DNA from: Chaetoceros tenuissimus
Taxonomy: Eukaryota > Bacillariophyta > Thalassiosirophyceae > Chaetocerotales > Chaetocerotaceae
Assembly: GCA_021927905.1 (NCBI GenBank)
Contig: BLLK01000023.1
Coordinates: forward strand, 558,001-622,000
DNA length: 64,000 nucleotides
Direction of reading: 5' to 3'
A model generated the notes under the pieces. The model did not search any database. It was not told the DNA's origin and worked only from the letters and a program-made list of their open reading frames with translations. A program made the translations under genes and the position numbers. Shown in pieces: positions 10,914-20,600 of the stretch (the first letter of the stretch is position 1; each line of letters starts with the position of its first letter).

Positions 10914-11054
10914 TTAGTTTTCACATTGTATCACAATGAGGGTCCGCAAATTACTTAAGTATCAAGTCATTTTCGGCACACTCACATGCGTTGTCTTCAC
11001 TTAGATCCAAGTCTTCACGGATAATTGCTAGCTCGGGCCATACAGAGGTAGGGT
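10914..11054 (+). repeat. split direct repeat B2 (right end of element)
   Basis: Second copy of B1. It ends 62 bases before the start codon of the next gene. Confidence 0.92.
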
Positions 11055-11116
11055 AATGTCATAACTTCCCAGGCCTAGATCTATTCGCACTTTATAATCT
11101 GTTGCCAAATAGTAAA

Positions 11117-13515
11117 ATGAAATCTTTCAAGCGGCTTTTAGCAATTCACGTATTATTATTTTCTCTAGTAGAAATATCTATTGCAGCAAAGTCAAGCCTT
11201 AGAAATACACGTGACGAGGAGAATAATGAAGATAATACTCACCGACTCGGGGAGAATCTTGATGCGAAAGAAGGAGAACACTCTTCCATCAGCGGCAATC
11301 GGAGGCTTGCAAATGGACACAATATATTCTCTCCTGAAAACAAAGTTAAATATTCCCCTAATTTTCTTGAGAAAGGTAAGTTCTTCGTTTTATATCTTGT
11401 CTACTTCAATCACTTTCAGTTGCTGAACCCAATCTTATCGTAGAAAAAGGTCAATGCCCTATCTGCTCTGAAACAGGAAAAGAATGCCGAGGAACCTGCA
11501 TCACGACTGGAAATCCAGCAAACATAGGTTGTTTTGAATGTATTGGTTACATTTTAGAGGACTATGGCAATGGTCCTGTATTTCGCTGTGAAACTCCAAG
11601 TCGCTACTACGTGGTGAAATCTGTAGATGAAAAATTTCTCTATCACTACAATGTATATGAAATGCTTAGGTCTGGAGATGTTATCTCATATTTGATGCTG
11701 CAGATATAATCATTGACGACACGACAGGTGAAATCGATTCCAGTTGTCCTCCTGGACTTTCTTTGCAGTATGCTGATTATTACGGCAAATGCGAGGCAAA
11801 GACTTGTGGAATCGATCCCGGCTCTCCGACTTCCCCTCCAGAGAGTTCCCCTCCAGTTGACTCACCAAGTTTGGTTCCTTCTTTGGCACCAACATTTCCC
11901 AAAAAAAAAGAAACTGACAAACCGACCGACAAACCGACCCTCATTCAAAGTCAGCCTGACTATCCTTCTTCAACGCCGACAAATCCACCAACGGAATACC
12001 CTTTTCATGTTGACCCGACTCCCCCTCCAGAAAGTTCCCCTCCAGTTGACTCACCAAGTGTGGCACCTACACCGGAACCATCAATAAGCAAAACATTTTT
12101 TCCGACTTTCCATCTTACTATAGTTGAATGGATTTACCCATCAAGCTTACCGACTCATAAGCCATCTTCGGTACCGACACCTGCCCCATCAATCTCAGCG
12201 ACCCATAAGCCATCTTTGATTTCGTCAGCGTCTCCAACAATGTTAAAGCCGCATAAGCCATCTTCGGTACCGACATCTCTCCCAACAATGTTAAAGCCGC
12301 ATAAGCCATCTTCGGTACCGACATCTCTCCCAACAATCTTAAAGACCCATAAGCCATCTTCGCTACCGACAGCTGTTCCAACAATCCTAAAGACCCATAA
12401 GCCATCTTCGGTACCGACAGCTGTTCCAACAATCCTAAAGACCCATAAGCCATCTTCGGTTTTGTCACCTGTCCCATCAATCTCAGCGACCCATAAGCCA
12501 TCTTCGGTTTTGTCACCTGTCCCATCAATCTCAGCGACCCATAAGCCATCTTCGGTTTTGTCACCTGTCCCATCAATCCTAAAGACCCATAAGCCATCTT
12601 CGGTTTCGACTCCAACAAGTACTCCAATGGCACCTTCTCCGAAACCATCTTCGATTTCGTCACCCTTTCCAACAGGTACCCCAATGGCACCTTCTCCGAA
12701 ACCATCTTCGATTTCGTCACCCTTTCCAACAGGTACTCCAATGGCACCTTCTCCGAAACCATCTTCGATTTCGTCACCCTTTCCAACAGGTACTCCAATG
12801 GCACCTTCTCCGAAACCATCTTCGATTTCGTCACCCTTTCCAACAGGTACCCCAATGGCACCTTCTCCGAAACCATCTTCGATTTCGTCACCCTTTCCAA
12901 CAGGTACTCCAATGGCACCTTCTCCGAAACCATCTTCGATTTCGTCACCCTTTCCAACAGGTACTCCAATGGCACCTTCTCCGAAACCATCTTCGGTTTC
13001 GTCACCCTTTCCAACAGGTACTCCAATGGCACCTTCTCCGAAACCATCTTCGATTTCGTCACCCTTTCCAACAGGTTCCCCAACAGACATTCCGATTTCC
13101 CCTAAACCAACTTCATCTAGACCAACTTCATCTAGACCAACTTCCCCTAAACCAACTTCCCCTAAACCGACTTCATCTAAACCAACTTCCCCCCCAATTA
13201 TAGTTGATCCGACTTTTTCTCCAGTTACCTGTCCCATCAAGTGCACCGACCCATAAGCCATCTTCAACTCCAACACATGTACCACCAAGAAGACCAACTT
13301 TCCCTCCAGTTGATCCTTCCAAATGTGCTAGACGTTCATCCAAAAGAAGACGTCGCAAAAGAAAGGTGGGATGTGCATTCAACACATTCACCAGAACTTG
13401 TATCATTGCCCCAACAACTGCTCAATGTACAAGTTTCAGCAAAAAGAAGAAATGCAAAAAGTTGGGATGCAAATTCGATAAGAAAACTTGTCAATGCTCT
13501 GGGTTTTACGACTAA
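11117..13515 (+). CDS. secreted Ser/Thr/Pro-rich repeat protein with basic Cys-rich C-terminus
   Basis: The ATG at 11117 opens a signal peptide (RLLAIHVLLFSLVEISIA). Proposed exons: 11117-11375; 11420-11622 (intron 11376-11419, GTAAGT..CAG, phase 1); then from 11670 (intron about 11623-11669, ending TTAG, phase 0; an earlier donor at 11611 or 11614 is possible). Exon 2 holds a Cys-rich stretch (CPICSETGKEC..C..C). The large exon encodes PT/PS-rich linkers and two minisatellite blocks. The C-terminus (about 13318-13515) is very basic and Cys-rich, with two related motifs, GCAFNTFTRTC and GCKFDKKTCQC. The repeat frame and the C-terminal frame differ by one step between about 13204 and 13256, and I find no plausible intron there, so a frameshift (real, or an error in the nearby C and T runs) is likely. 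An extracellular or cell-wall role is inferred. Confidence 0.65.
12156..12615 (+). repeat. coding minisatellite 1, 48-bp unit
   Basis: About nine to ten units encode a 16-residue repeat, HKPSSVPTSLPTILKT and variants. Neighbouring units are nearly identical, which suggests recent unequal exchange. Confidence 0.9.
12616..13083 (+). repeat. coding minisatellite 2, 57-bp unit
   Basis: About eight units encode the 19-residue repeat GTPMAPSPKPSSISSPFPT. Copies are almost identical at the DNA level (ACTCC/ACCCC and GATTTC/GGTTTC variants), so the array has homogenised recently. Confidence 0.92.
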
Positions 13516-13917
13516 GAATTCCTTTCAATATTCATGACGAAATTTACATTTTTGAACAACTTCCATGGATACATTCTTTTATTCCAGCAATGTGCATAAA
13601 TACATAAAAAATACATGTTCAACAGTGTCGTATCTATCTTTGTTCAGTCTCACGAATGTTTGGATTGATGCACAACGGCCGGCTCTGAAAACAATAGCCG
13701 ATCGGCCCTACTTACACTAAATGGCATTAGCCTTTATTTTCTAAATAGCTATCTATTCATCTCAATTTTTAAATTTGCTGCCGTCCGAGGAGGTCCATCT
13801 AATGCAACTGTATTACAAGCTACTGAATGCAACTAGTTATCAATAGGTAGCATTCCTTATCCATTCATACCTTATCTCCTCACCATACTTATTTCCTTAT
13901 CTCTTTTAAAAAATCAA
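13516..13917. other. intergenic region upstream of the helicase gene
   Basis: AT-rich with no open frame of note. It holds the 3' flank of the secreted-protein gene and the presumed promoter of the helicase gene. No repeat or RNA gene is seen. Confidence 0.5.
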
Positions 13918-16904
13918 ATGAATGCATCACCTGAAAAACTAAAAAAGTTAAACAGCATCACAGTCCAACTATCTCAAAAGGAAGCGATACAAAACACCAA
14001 ACGACAACACTGTTCCGCACTCTTTGATCAAATCCAAGCCCTCAATCAACAACTCGAAAATCTGAGAAATGAAGTACAAGAAACTCAAGAGCAATTATTG
14101 GAAATTGATGATGAAATTGATTTATTAAATCGACAACGAGATTCGTTATTGAATCAAGATAATGAACAGAGTCAATATCCGGATAATTTGACACAGATGC
14201 AATTTGGAGTTGTCGATTTGGGAATACAGGATCCTGATCCACAAGAAGAAGAAGAAGAAGAAGAAGAAGAAGAAGAAGAGTATCAGGATGGACCGGAAGA
14301 ATATGAACCTCCAGAGGAACATGAAGATGTCGATGGTCATTTTGAAATGCCATTGGGACAATTGACTCAATCTGAGAATCGGGAAAAGAAATCGACTCTT
14401 CATAATTACTTTTCATCGAATCGAAATGGTAATACTGCTACTGAAAGTAATCGACAGTCGATATTTCCATCCAGGATACAGCAGCAATTTGCACAAACGC
14501 CAAGGACAAATTTAAATGCAAGTTCTACGTATCAAGGATATCAAGGGAGTGTATTGCATATACCCATTGATAGTATGAACTTTCCATGGAGTACTTATTT
14601 GCAAAGAGAATTGAAGGATACGTTTCATATTGATGCTTTTAGAGGGGATCAATTGAAAATTATTAATTGTACAATGTCGAATCGGAATGTGTTTTGTATC
14701 ATGAGGACGGTAAGTAATATGAGTGGAGAGTAAAAATGAGATGAGAGGAGCGACAGCGTAGTGAGCCTGTCTTTTACGAGTGAGCTTGCGAAACGAGTGT
14801 TTTTCTCTCGAGTCAGCTATAGGTCACGAGTGTGCATCTTGGGAGATGCAAAAGATTTGCTGCTGATCATTCTTTATTCTTTTCTCATTACTCAATCACT
14901 CACTTACTTTTTACAATAGGGAGGAGGAAAATCACTCACTTATCAATTACCAGCTCTACTCGAAGGAAAATCACCACAACGAAAAATAACATTGGTAATC
15001 ACACCACTAATAGCACTCATGAAAGATCAAGAAATACAAATGAATAACTTTTGTAAAAATAGTGCTACTTCCTTTTCATCCACATTGTCCAGGGAAGAAA
15101 TTACAAAGCGATGGAATCTATTGAGAGATGTTAATTCAGGCACATGTCTCGTTTTTGTCACACCGGAAAAAGTGACACAGTCCAAACAACTCATGAGGGA
15201 ATTGCAGAAATTACATGACAAGAAACGATTGGCTAGATTTGTAGTGGACGAAGCACATTGTTGTTCGTCATGGGGACATGATTTTCGAAAAGATTATACC
15301 AAAATTGGTCTTCTCAAGAGGAATTTTCCATCGGTGCCTGTATTGGCAGTCACTGCTACAGCATCCGATGTTGTGCGAAATGATTGTGTCAAGATTTTGG
15401 GAATGGATCGGCAATATGAGTTCTTTCGTAATTCTTTGGATAGACCGAATTTGACGTATTATGTAAAAAAGAAATCGGATAATGCTGGAAAAGTGATTCA
15501 AGAGATTGCGGAATATATTCAGCAACATCATGACAAGGAAGCGGGTATTATTTATTGTTATAGTAAAAAGGAAGCAGAAAAGATTGCTGCGGAATTGAGT
15601 AGGTCTTTTAAAATCAAAGCAAGGGCTTATCATGCGGATATATCCGATTCGGCAAAGTCATCTGTGCACAAAAGTTGGATGAATAATAAGACACAAGTAG
15701 TTGTGGCGACCATTGCATTTGGGTTAGGGATTAACAAACCAGATGTTAGGTTTGTCATTCATCATACCATTAGCAAGAGTCTAGAAGCATATTATCAAGA
15801 GAGTGGAAGATGCGGTCGTGACGGTGGTGAATCCAAATGCGTTTTGTTTTATAGTCCAAAAGATGTTTGTAGGACATTGTCAATGATTCATGGTTCTAGT
15901 GGGGAAAGAGCATTCTGGTCCATGGCAAAATACGCACAGACTCATGGAAATGATCAAGCGTGCAAACAATTGATGCTAAGCGCCCTGGGTGAAGTCGGAG
16001 TGTCTGGGGCCATTTCTGAGGAAGTGCATGATGAAACCACGGAAGAAATTAGTGTGGGTCCATACGCGAAAGACATGCTTAGAATGATACAAGAATCGAA
16101 GAAAGACTTGACAATAAATCAAATCGTTTCAAACTGGAGAAGCAAAGGGAAGGACACACCTGACTAGTAAGTTTTAGTTTATGTGGATGTGAATAAATGT
16201 GGCCTATTTACTCAATTTCATTAACACTTGCATTGCACAGTATAAAAAACAACCTTCCAAATGATTTACTCACCAAAGATGAATGTGAAAGAGTAATTAT
16301 CTCGTTAGTGATTGAAGGTATTCTGCAACCAATTGTAAAGCCTACTACATATGCAAATCATGTGTACATTATTCTCCGACCTGATAATGCCATGGGTCCA
16401 AAAATCATTTCTTCCGACAACCCAAACATTACGATTCGCTTTCCTAAAAGAGATAGAAGTCAACCTTCTCCTGCTGCATCTACATCTACGTCTTCATCCA
16501 GTAGTTCTACCAAGAAACCGAGTCCCACATCACGAGCAGGTTGGATTAGTACAAAGAAATCATCTGTTGACATTTTTTCAAAACCAAAAAGCAAAGCAGT
16601 CAAAGCGAAGCCTACCAAAGCTAAAGCAGCGAAAAAGTCAGCTACTGAAAAGAAATCTTCGCGAAAAAGCACATCTTCCACTGGCTCATCATCGTCTAAA
16701 AAGTCTTCATCTTCATCGTCGAAACGTAAGAGGTCACCAGATGTAATTGAAATGTTGGATGATTCTTCAGATTCAGACGACGATATTTCAGAAAGTGGAA
16801 TTATTATATCATCTTCGAGAAGATCAGCAGCAGCTAGATCTGCAACACGCACCAGAGCTGTATTGGATCAGTTGGACTCTTCCGACAGCGAGTGTGAGTT
16901 TTAA
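13918..16904 (+). CDS. RECQL: RecQ-family DNA helicase, RECQ1-like
   Basis: Three exons: 13918-14709, 14920-16166, 16241-16904 (introns GTAAGT..AG; phases 0 and 2), giving about 900 residues. The N-terminus is a coiled coil like that of RECQ1, followed by a poly-Glu run. The helicase has GGGKS (Walker A, about 265-269, split by intron 1 just before it), DEAH at about 374-377, SSWGHDFR, a VTATAS motif III, and QESGRCGRDG (motif VI) at about 557. A winged-helix-like region spans exon 3 (LTKDECERVIISLVIEGIL). The C-terminus is a Ser/Lys-rich disordered tail with basic, nuclear-signal-like runs. RecQ enzymes unwind DNA 3'-5' in replication and repair. Oddity: after the first Cys (ACKQLM) the usual CxxxCxxC zinc ligands of RECQ1 are absent. 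Start chosen at the first ATG, before the coiled coil. Confidence 0.9.
14250..14282. repeat. (GAA)n microsatellite coding poly-Glu
   Basis: A run of GAA triplets in helicase exon 1 encodes about a dozen glutamates. Confidence 0.9.
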
Positions 16905-17084
16905 TATTCATCCAATTATAAGATAAAATTGTATTATTATTGTTTGATTAAATCAATGTACATATATCTCTTCTACGTAGCCTTCATCAAAAGTACACTT
17001 CATTTTCAAAATATTTTTAATGTTAAAAAATTCTGATTCAAAACTCACATACAAATAAAATTACAAATGGCTGGACAATTTTGT

Positions 17085-17999
17085 CTATGGTCCAACTCTC
17101 ACTTCGATAGCTCCATAGCTTTTCAAAAGGTTCTCAGCATCGTCAACACATCTCCTTCTGTGTCTTCCAGCCTCCAATAGCACTTGCAATGGATCTTGGT
17201 AATCATTTCCAAATGCATTCACATCTGCTCCTTTCTTCAACAACAATTCAGCCTTTTGTTGATAGTCTTCCGTTAAGAACCAACAGACGTAATGCAAAGC
17301 AGTCTTTCCAATAGAGTCTCTTGCATTCACCATTTCCTTTGATAGTCTTGAGATGTAAAATCTAAAATTCTCGAGAGAAACTTTTTCTTCTCCTGCTGCA
17401 AAGTGAACGAGTGTATTACCAAAAGTAGTTTGAAAAGTATAATTCAATTCCAGATTTTGTTGATCCAATAGAAACAAGAGCATATCGGAAGAAGGGTTAG
17501 CTAATGCTGCATTCAATGCACGATGATGATGCTCGAAATGGGAATTGTCGATGGTAACTTCTTGATTTACATCATGGCCTTGTTGCAATAGGTACTGTGC
17601 AATTTCTACAATACCACGTTCAGCACAGGAAATGATATCATAAAATGGTTTGCAGCATTCATGGCTAAAAATTGGGGATCTACGGATGGACTCGTAATAA
17701 GCTATTGCATCTGATAAGTTCTCTTGAGTAGTGTGTTGCATGACATCAGTGTAATCAAAGTGAAAGATTGCTTTCCAATCGTTATACTTCATCCAGGTAA
17801 GAGTATCTCTGTACTTCTTCTCCCAACATGTTTGCTCATGAATAGTAAGAAGATAGTTGAGGTTTCCTCTTAGATATTCATGGCGAATAGACTCCATTAT
17901 TTGTGGAGAAGTTCCAGTAAAGGAAACAAGAGTGTTTTGTACAGATGACACATCTAGGAAAGATGCACATCTTCCAATCATTTCAGTAGGAAGCGACAT
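17085..17999 (-). CDS. ankyrin-repeat protein
   Basis: A single-exon gene of 304 residues. The N-terminus, LPTEMIGRCASFLDV, resembles a degenerate F-box start. Ankyrin repeats occupy about residues 120-295, best seen in LVHFAAGEE, GKTALHYVCWFL and AELLLKKGADVNAFG, which follow the canonical ankyrin consensus, unlike the CPW-type repeats of the cluster at 53-64 kb. Probably a protein-interaction adaptor, location unknown. It converges with the helicase gene, 180 bases apart. Confidence 0.8.
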   Translation of the reverse strand: MSLPTEMIGRCASFLDVSSVQNTLVSFTGTSPQIMESIRHEYLRGNLNYLLTIHEQTCWEKKYRDTLTWMKYNDWKAIFHFDYTDVMQHTTQENLSDAIAYYESIRRSPIFSHECCKPFYDIISCAERGIVEIAQYLLQQGHDVNQEVTIDNSHFEHHHRALNAALANPSSDMLLFLLDQQNLELNYTFQTTFGNTLVHFAAGEEKVSLENFRFYISRLSKEMVNARDSIGKTALHYVCWFLTEDYQQKAELLLKKGADVNAFGNDYQDPLQVLLEAGRHRRRCVDDAENLLKSYGAIEVRVGP

Positions 18000-18491
18000 G
18001 TTTTATTTGTGCTGCAAAATTGACAAGTGAATAATTTATGAAATTGTGGATGGATGGCAAAGTACTCCTATGCAGTTGCAAATTACAAATGCAGATAGAT
18101 GTGCATACGTTGCGATTTGATAGCCATAGAATTGTTTTTTTCTTCGAAAGCATTGAAGAGGAAGAAATGTAACAGAAGGTTCACGTCACCACAATTGACA
18201 CTGCAATTGACACTTAGCTGGCCAATGGAAAAATGACGAGAGCTTGAAGTAGATGTCAACTGGAGCTACTTTCTACTTATTCCCATGTAGGCCTTTTTGT
18301 TTTCTTTTTTCATTTCGTTCACTTTTCAAAACTAAATGAAGCTTCTATCTGGACTAATTTCCTTTGTTGTAACTAGAAAAATTCAGAATTTTATTTTAAT
18401 TAAAACAGAATTTTTCGAAAAAATATTTACTTGCCATGTTCATGGTAGGTTTTTTACAAGTGAAATTATTCTGAAAAATTTCATCTTCAAT
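18000..18491. other. intergenic region
   Basis: 492 bases between two minus-strand genes: the promoter of the ankyrin gene and the 3' flank of the next. AT-rich, no feature recognised. Confidence 0.5.
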
Positions 18492-20357
18492 TCAAAGCCC
18501 CAATTCATCATCATCATCATCGCCATCAATAAGAGTCCAGTCGCTCTCAACTGGTCTTGGACAATTACAATCTCCGAGGTATTTAAGTATTTTGTCGTAT
18601 CTACGCATAGGCTCTATAGGAATGACATCAACAGCTTCATTCAATCCATCACGAGAAAAACAATGTGCATACGTATTCTTATCCCATTCGCATCCATTAT
18701 CACGAGCATACTTCAGTATTTCCAAAGAGTTTCTTCTAACTGCACCATTGCACGTTTCTACATCCCATGGGTATCCGTTATTTCTCAAATATTTCAATAC
18801 TTGAAATTTTCCGTGTATTGCAGCCAATGCACATGCACGAGTATTCTTTGTATAACCATATCTACAAAGTACCATGATTTTCTCGATAGTTCTATATTCA
18901 TCTCGATTGAATCTGATGATATCATCAAATGCTTCTTCCAAGCTAAAGAAATTCAAATGATTCTGGAGAATGTATTCTAGTTCCGATACACTAGCTCCAG
19001 CAATGCTAGTTACAACAGCTTCTTTGTTCAATGCGTATCCATTACTCCACATCCACATCATTACTTCAAAATTACCTCTTGCAGCTGCCTGTATACATGC
19101 TTCATTATTCAATGAAAAAGAATGTGGCAGCAACCACTTCAGAGTAGTCAACGCTTGTGTGTGATTTGAAGTTTTCATTGCTTCTTCGCAGGCAAAATTG
19201 TACCAAGGACAACCTTTTTCAATACAATACTCTAAAATTCCTATGTTACCATTTCTAGCAGCAATGGAAATAGTCCTTTCATTATTCCAAGGGCATCCCT
19301 CATTCCTTATCCACTTCAAAAGCTCCAGGTCATCATATTCAGCAAAATCTGCACAAGAATCCTCATTCCAAGGAATATCATGCTGTCTAAGCCACTTTAC
19401 CATTTGAAAAGCTTTTGTTTTATCTTTGTTAAACAATGCATAAGAATAAGCTCTGCCATTAACAGGACAATTATTTCGGAGACAATACTCAACCATCTCA
19501 ATACTACCACTAGCTGCAGCGCTCGCAAAAATGTCTTCATTGAAAATACTTCCATACTTTTCTTGAACAAATTTGAGAACCTCAACGTTACCAGATCTAG
19601 CTGCGAAACAACGGGTGTCTCTATTGTTTGTGATTGAACCATAATGATCAATACTTTCGCACCATCGTAAAATCTCGAGATTTCCATCCATAAGGGCGTA
19701 TTCGCCTAAACACTGATTTGTGTGGTAGAATTGATATTTCCCAAGTCGCTCTTGGAACCACTTTATCACATGCAAGTGCCCTGCTTTCACTGCTTTAGAT
19801 GCATCTACATGCCAGTCGTGTCCTTTGAAGCAGTCAAATCTTTTATCAAAGTATTTGATCATGTCCAGATTACCTTCTTTTGCCAACATATCTATCACAT
19901 CACTTCTGACCCCAACACTGAAGCGAGGAGTGCCGATCAATATATCTTTCACAAAGTCCACCCCAAAAGTCACTGCACACTCAATGATATCACGACGGCT
20001 TTTCATTGCCGCTTTCCGACACACCATCTGCATGAATTCTTTTGGTGCCTGCTGAAGAAAACAATATTCTGTCAAAGAAACCTCACTCGAAATTGCATCA
20101 GCTGTCGTCAGTTTATTTGGACCAATCTTGAGCAGCATATCCGAGGAACCGAAAGCCGTGCTCTCGTGTATACCTACAGTGGAGTAATTACTGTGGAAAT
20201 GTCTAGATACTGGAGCAATTGTAATGTAGCTACCAGGAATGAAACTGAAACAGTGTTTCAAGAGATCATTCGGGAGATCGGAAATGGAAGCAGATGGCTC
20301 GAGATGAGTGCCTCTGCTTTTTGAATGATGTGATACTTTTAATCTCTTATTGCTCAT
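18492..20357 (-). CDS. F-box-like/ankyrin-type repeat protein, copy 1 (isolated)
   Basis: Single exon, 621 residues, starting MSNKRLKVSHHS like its relatives at 53-64 kb. An F-box-like segment (SDLPNDLLKHCFSFIPG) lies at about residues 26-45. About ten diverged ankyrin-type repeats follow, with the signature LKWIRNEGCPWNNE and AARNGNIGILEY. Repeats of this CPW type are common in protists and giant viruses. An SCF-type substrate adaptor is possible but inferred. It ends in an acidic tail (DGDDDDDE). It lies about 33 kb from the cluster and shares its divergent 243-bp promoter with the gene at 20601. Confidence 0.8.
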   Translation of the reverse strand: MSNKRLKVSHHSKSRGTHLEPSASISDLPNDLLKHCFSFIPGSYITIAPVSRHFHSNYSTVGIHESTAFGSSDMLLKIGPNKLTTADAISSEVSLTEYCFLQQAPKEFMQMVCRKAAMKSRRDIIECAVTFGVDFVKDILIGTPRFSVGVRSDVIDMLAKEGNLDMIKYFDKRFDCFKGHDWHVDASKAVKAGHLHVIKWFQERLGKYQFYHTNQCLGEYALMDGNLEILRWCESIDHYGSITNNRDTRCFAARSGNVEVLKFVQEKYGSIFNEDIFASAAASGSIEMVEYCLRNNCPVNGRAYSYALFNKDKTKAFQMVKWLRQHDIPWNEDSCADFAEYDDLELLKWIRNEGCPWNNERTISIAARNGNIGILEYCIEKGCPWYNFACEEAMKTSNHTQALTTLKWLLPHSFSLNNEACIQAAARGNFEVMMWMWSNGYALNKEAVVTSIAGASVSELEYILQNHLNFFSLEEAFDDIIRFNRDEYRTIEKIMVLCRYGYTKNTRACALAAIHGKFQVLKYLRNNGYPWDVETCNGAVRRNSLEILKYARDNGCEWDKNTYAHCFSRDGLNEAVDVIPIEPMRRYDKILKYLGDCNCPRPVESDWTLIDGDDDDDELGL

Positions 20358-20600
20358 TGCTTAAAGTAATATATATCTGTAATGAATGTAACTACAAAAT
20401 ATATTGAATTGATCAATAGTACATACACATTCATGTGTAAATTGTGAAATTTTACTCAACCGGAACGAACGACGACGGACAGACGAAAAGGCCTAAATTA
20501 ACAGTTCTATACCGTTTCATCGTTTCATCGCTAATCAATCACATACTTATCTTCTATTCAATCTACTTATCAAAGGCTTTCTATCAAAGACAAAGTGCCA

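Larger units (their letters stand above)
4567..11054 (+). mobile_element. DIRS-order tyrosine-recombinase retrotransposon with split direct repeats (PAT/Ngaro-like)
   Basis: This 6.5-kb element has the arrangement A1 (4567-4753), coding region, B1 (10565-10705), A2 (10705-10891), B2 (10914-11054). A1/A2 and B1/B2 are direct repeats of 187 and 141 bp; I see one difference between the A copies and none between the B copies. This split-direct-repeat plan is the hallmark of PAT, kangaroo and Ngaro elements, which integrate through a circular intermediate using a tyrosine recombinase instead of an integrase. Coding parts are gag-like, RT-RNase H, then tyrosine recombinase. I see no methyltransferase (DIRS1/PAT) or SGNH hydrolase (Ngaro) domain, so the subgroup is open. 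No target duplication is evident, as expected. It is young by repeat identity and nearly whole, with about one break in the gag-like region. Confidence 0.9.

Noticed and set aside
12156-13083. Regular repeats that might suggest a CRISPR array
   Set aside because: Units are contiguous, coding, and have no unique spacers; this is a coding minisatellite in a eukaryote.
12118-13297. Two long antisense open frames (321 and 380 codons) across the PT-rich repeat
   Set aside because: They arise because the repeat units lack stops in these frames; the sense strand has signal peptide, exons and Cys-rich ends.
14042-14416. Antisense frame over the helicase poly-Glu run
   Set aside because: A shadow of the GAA repeat; the sense frame joins cleanly to the helicase exons.
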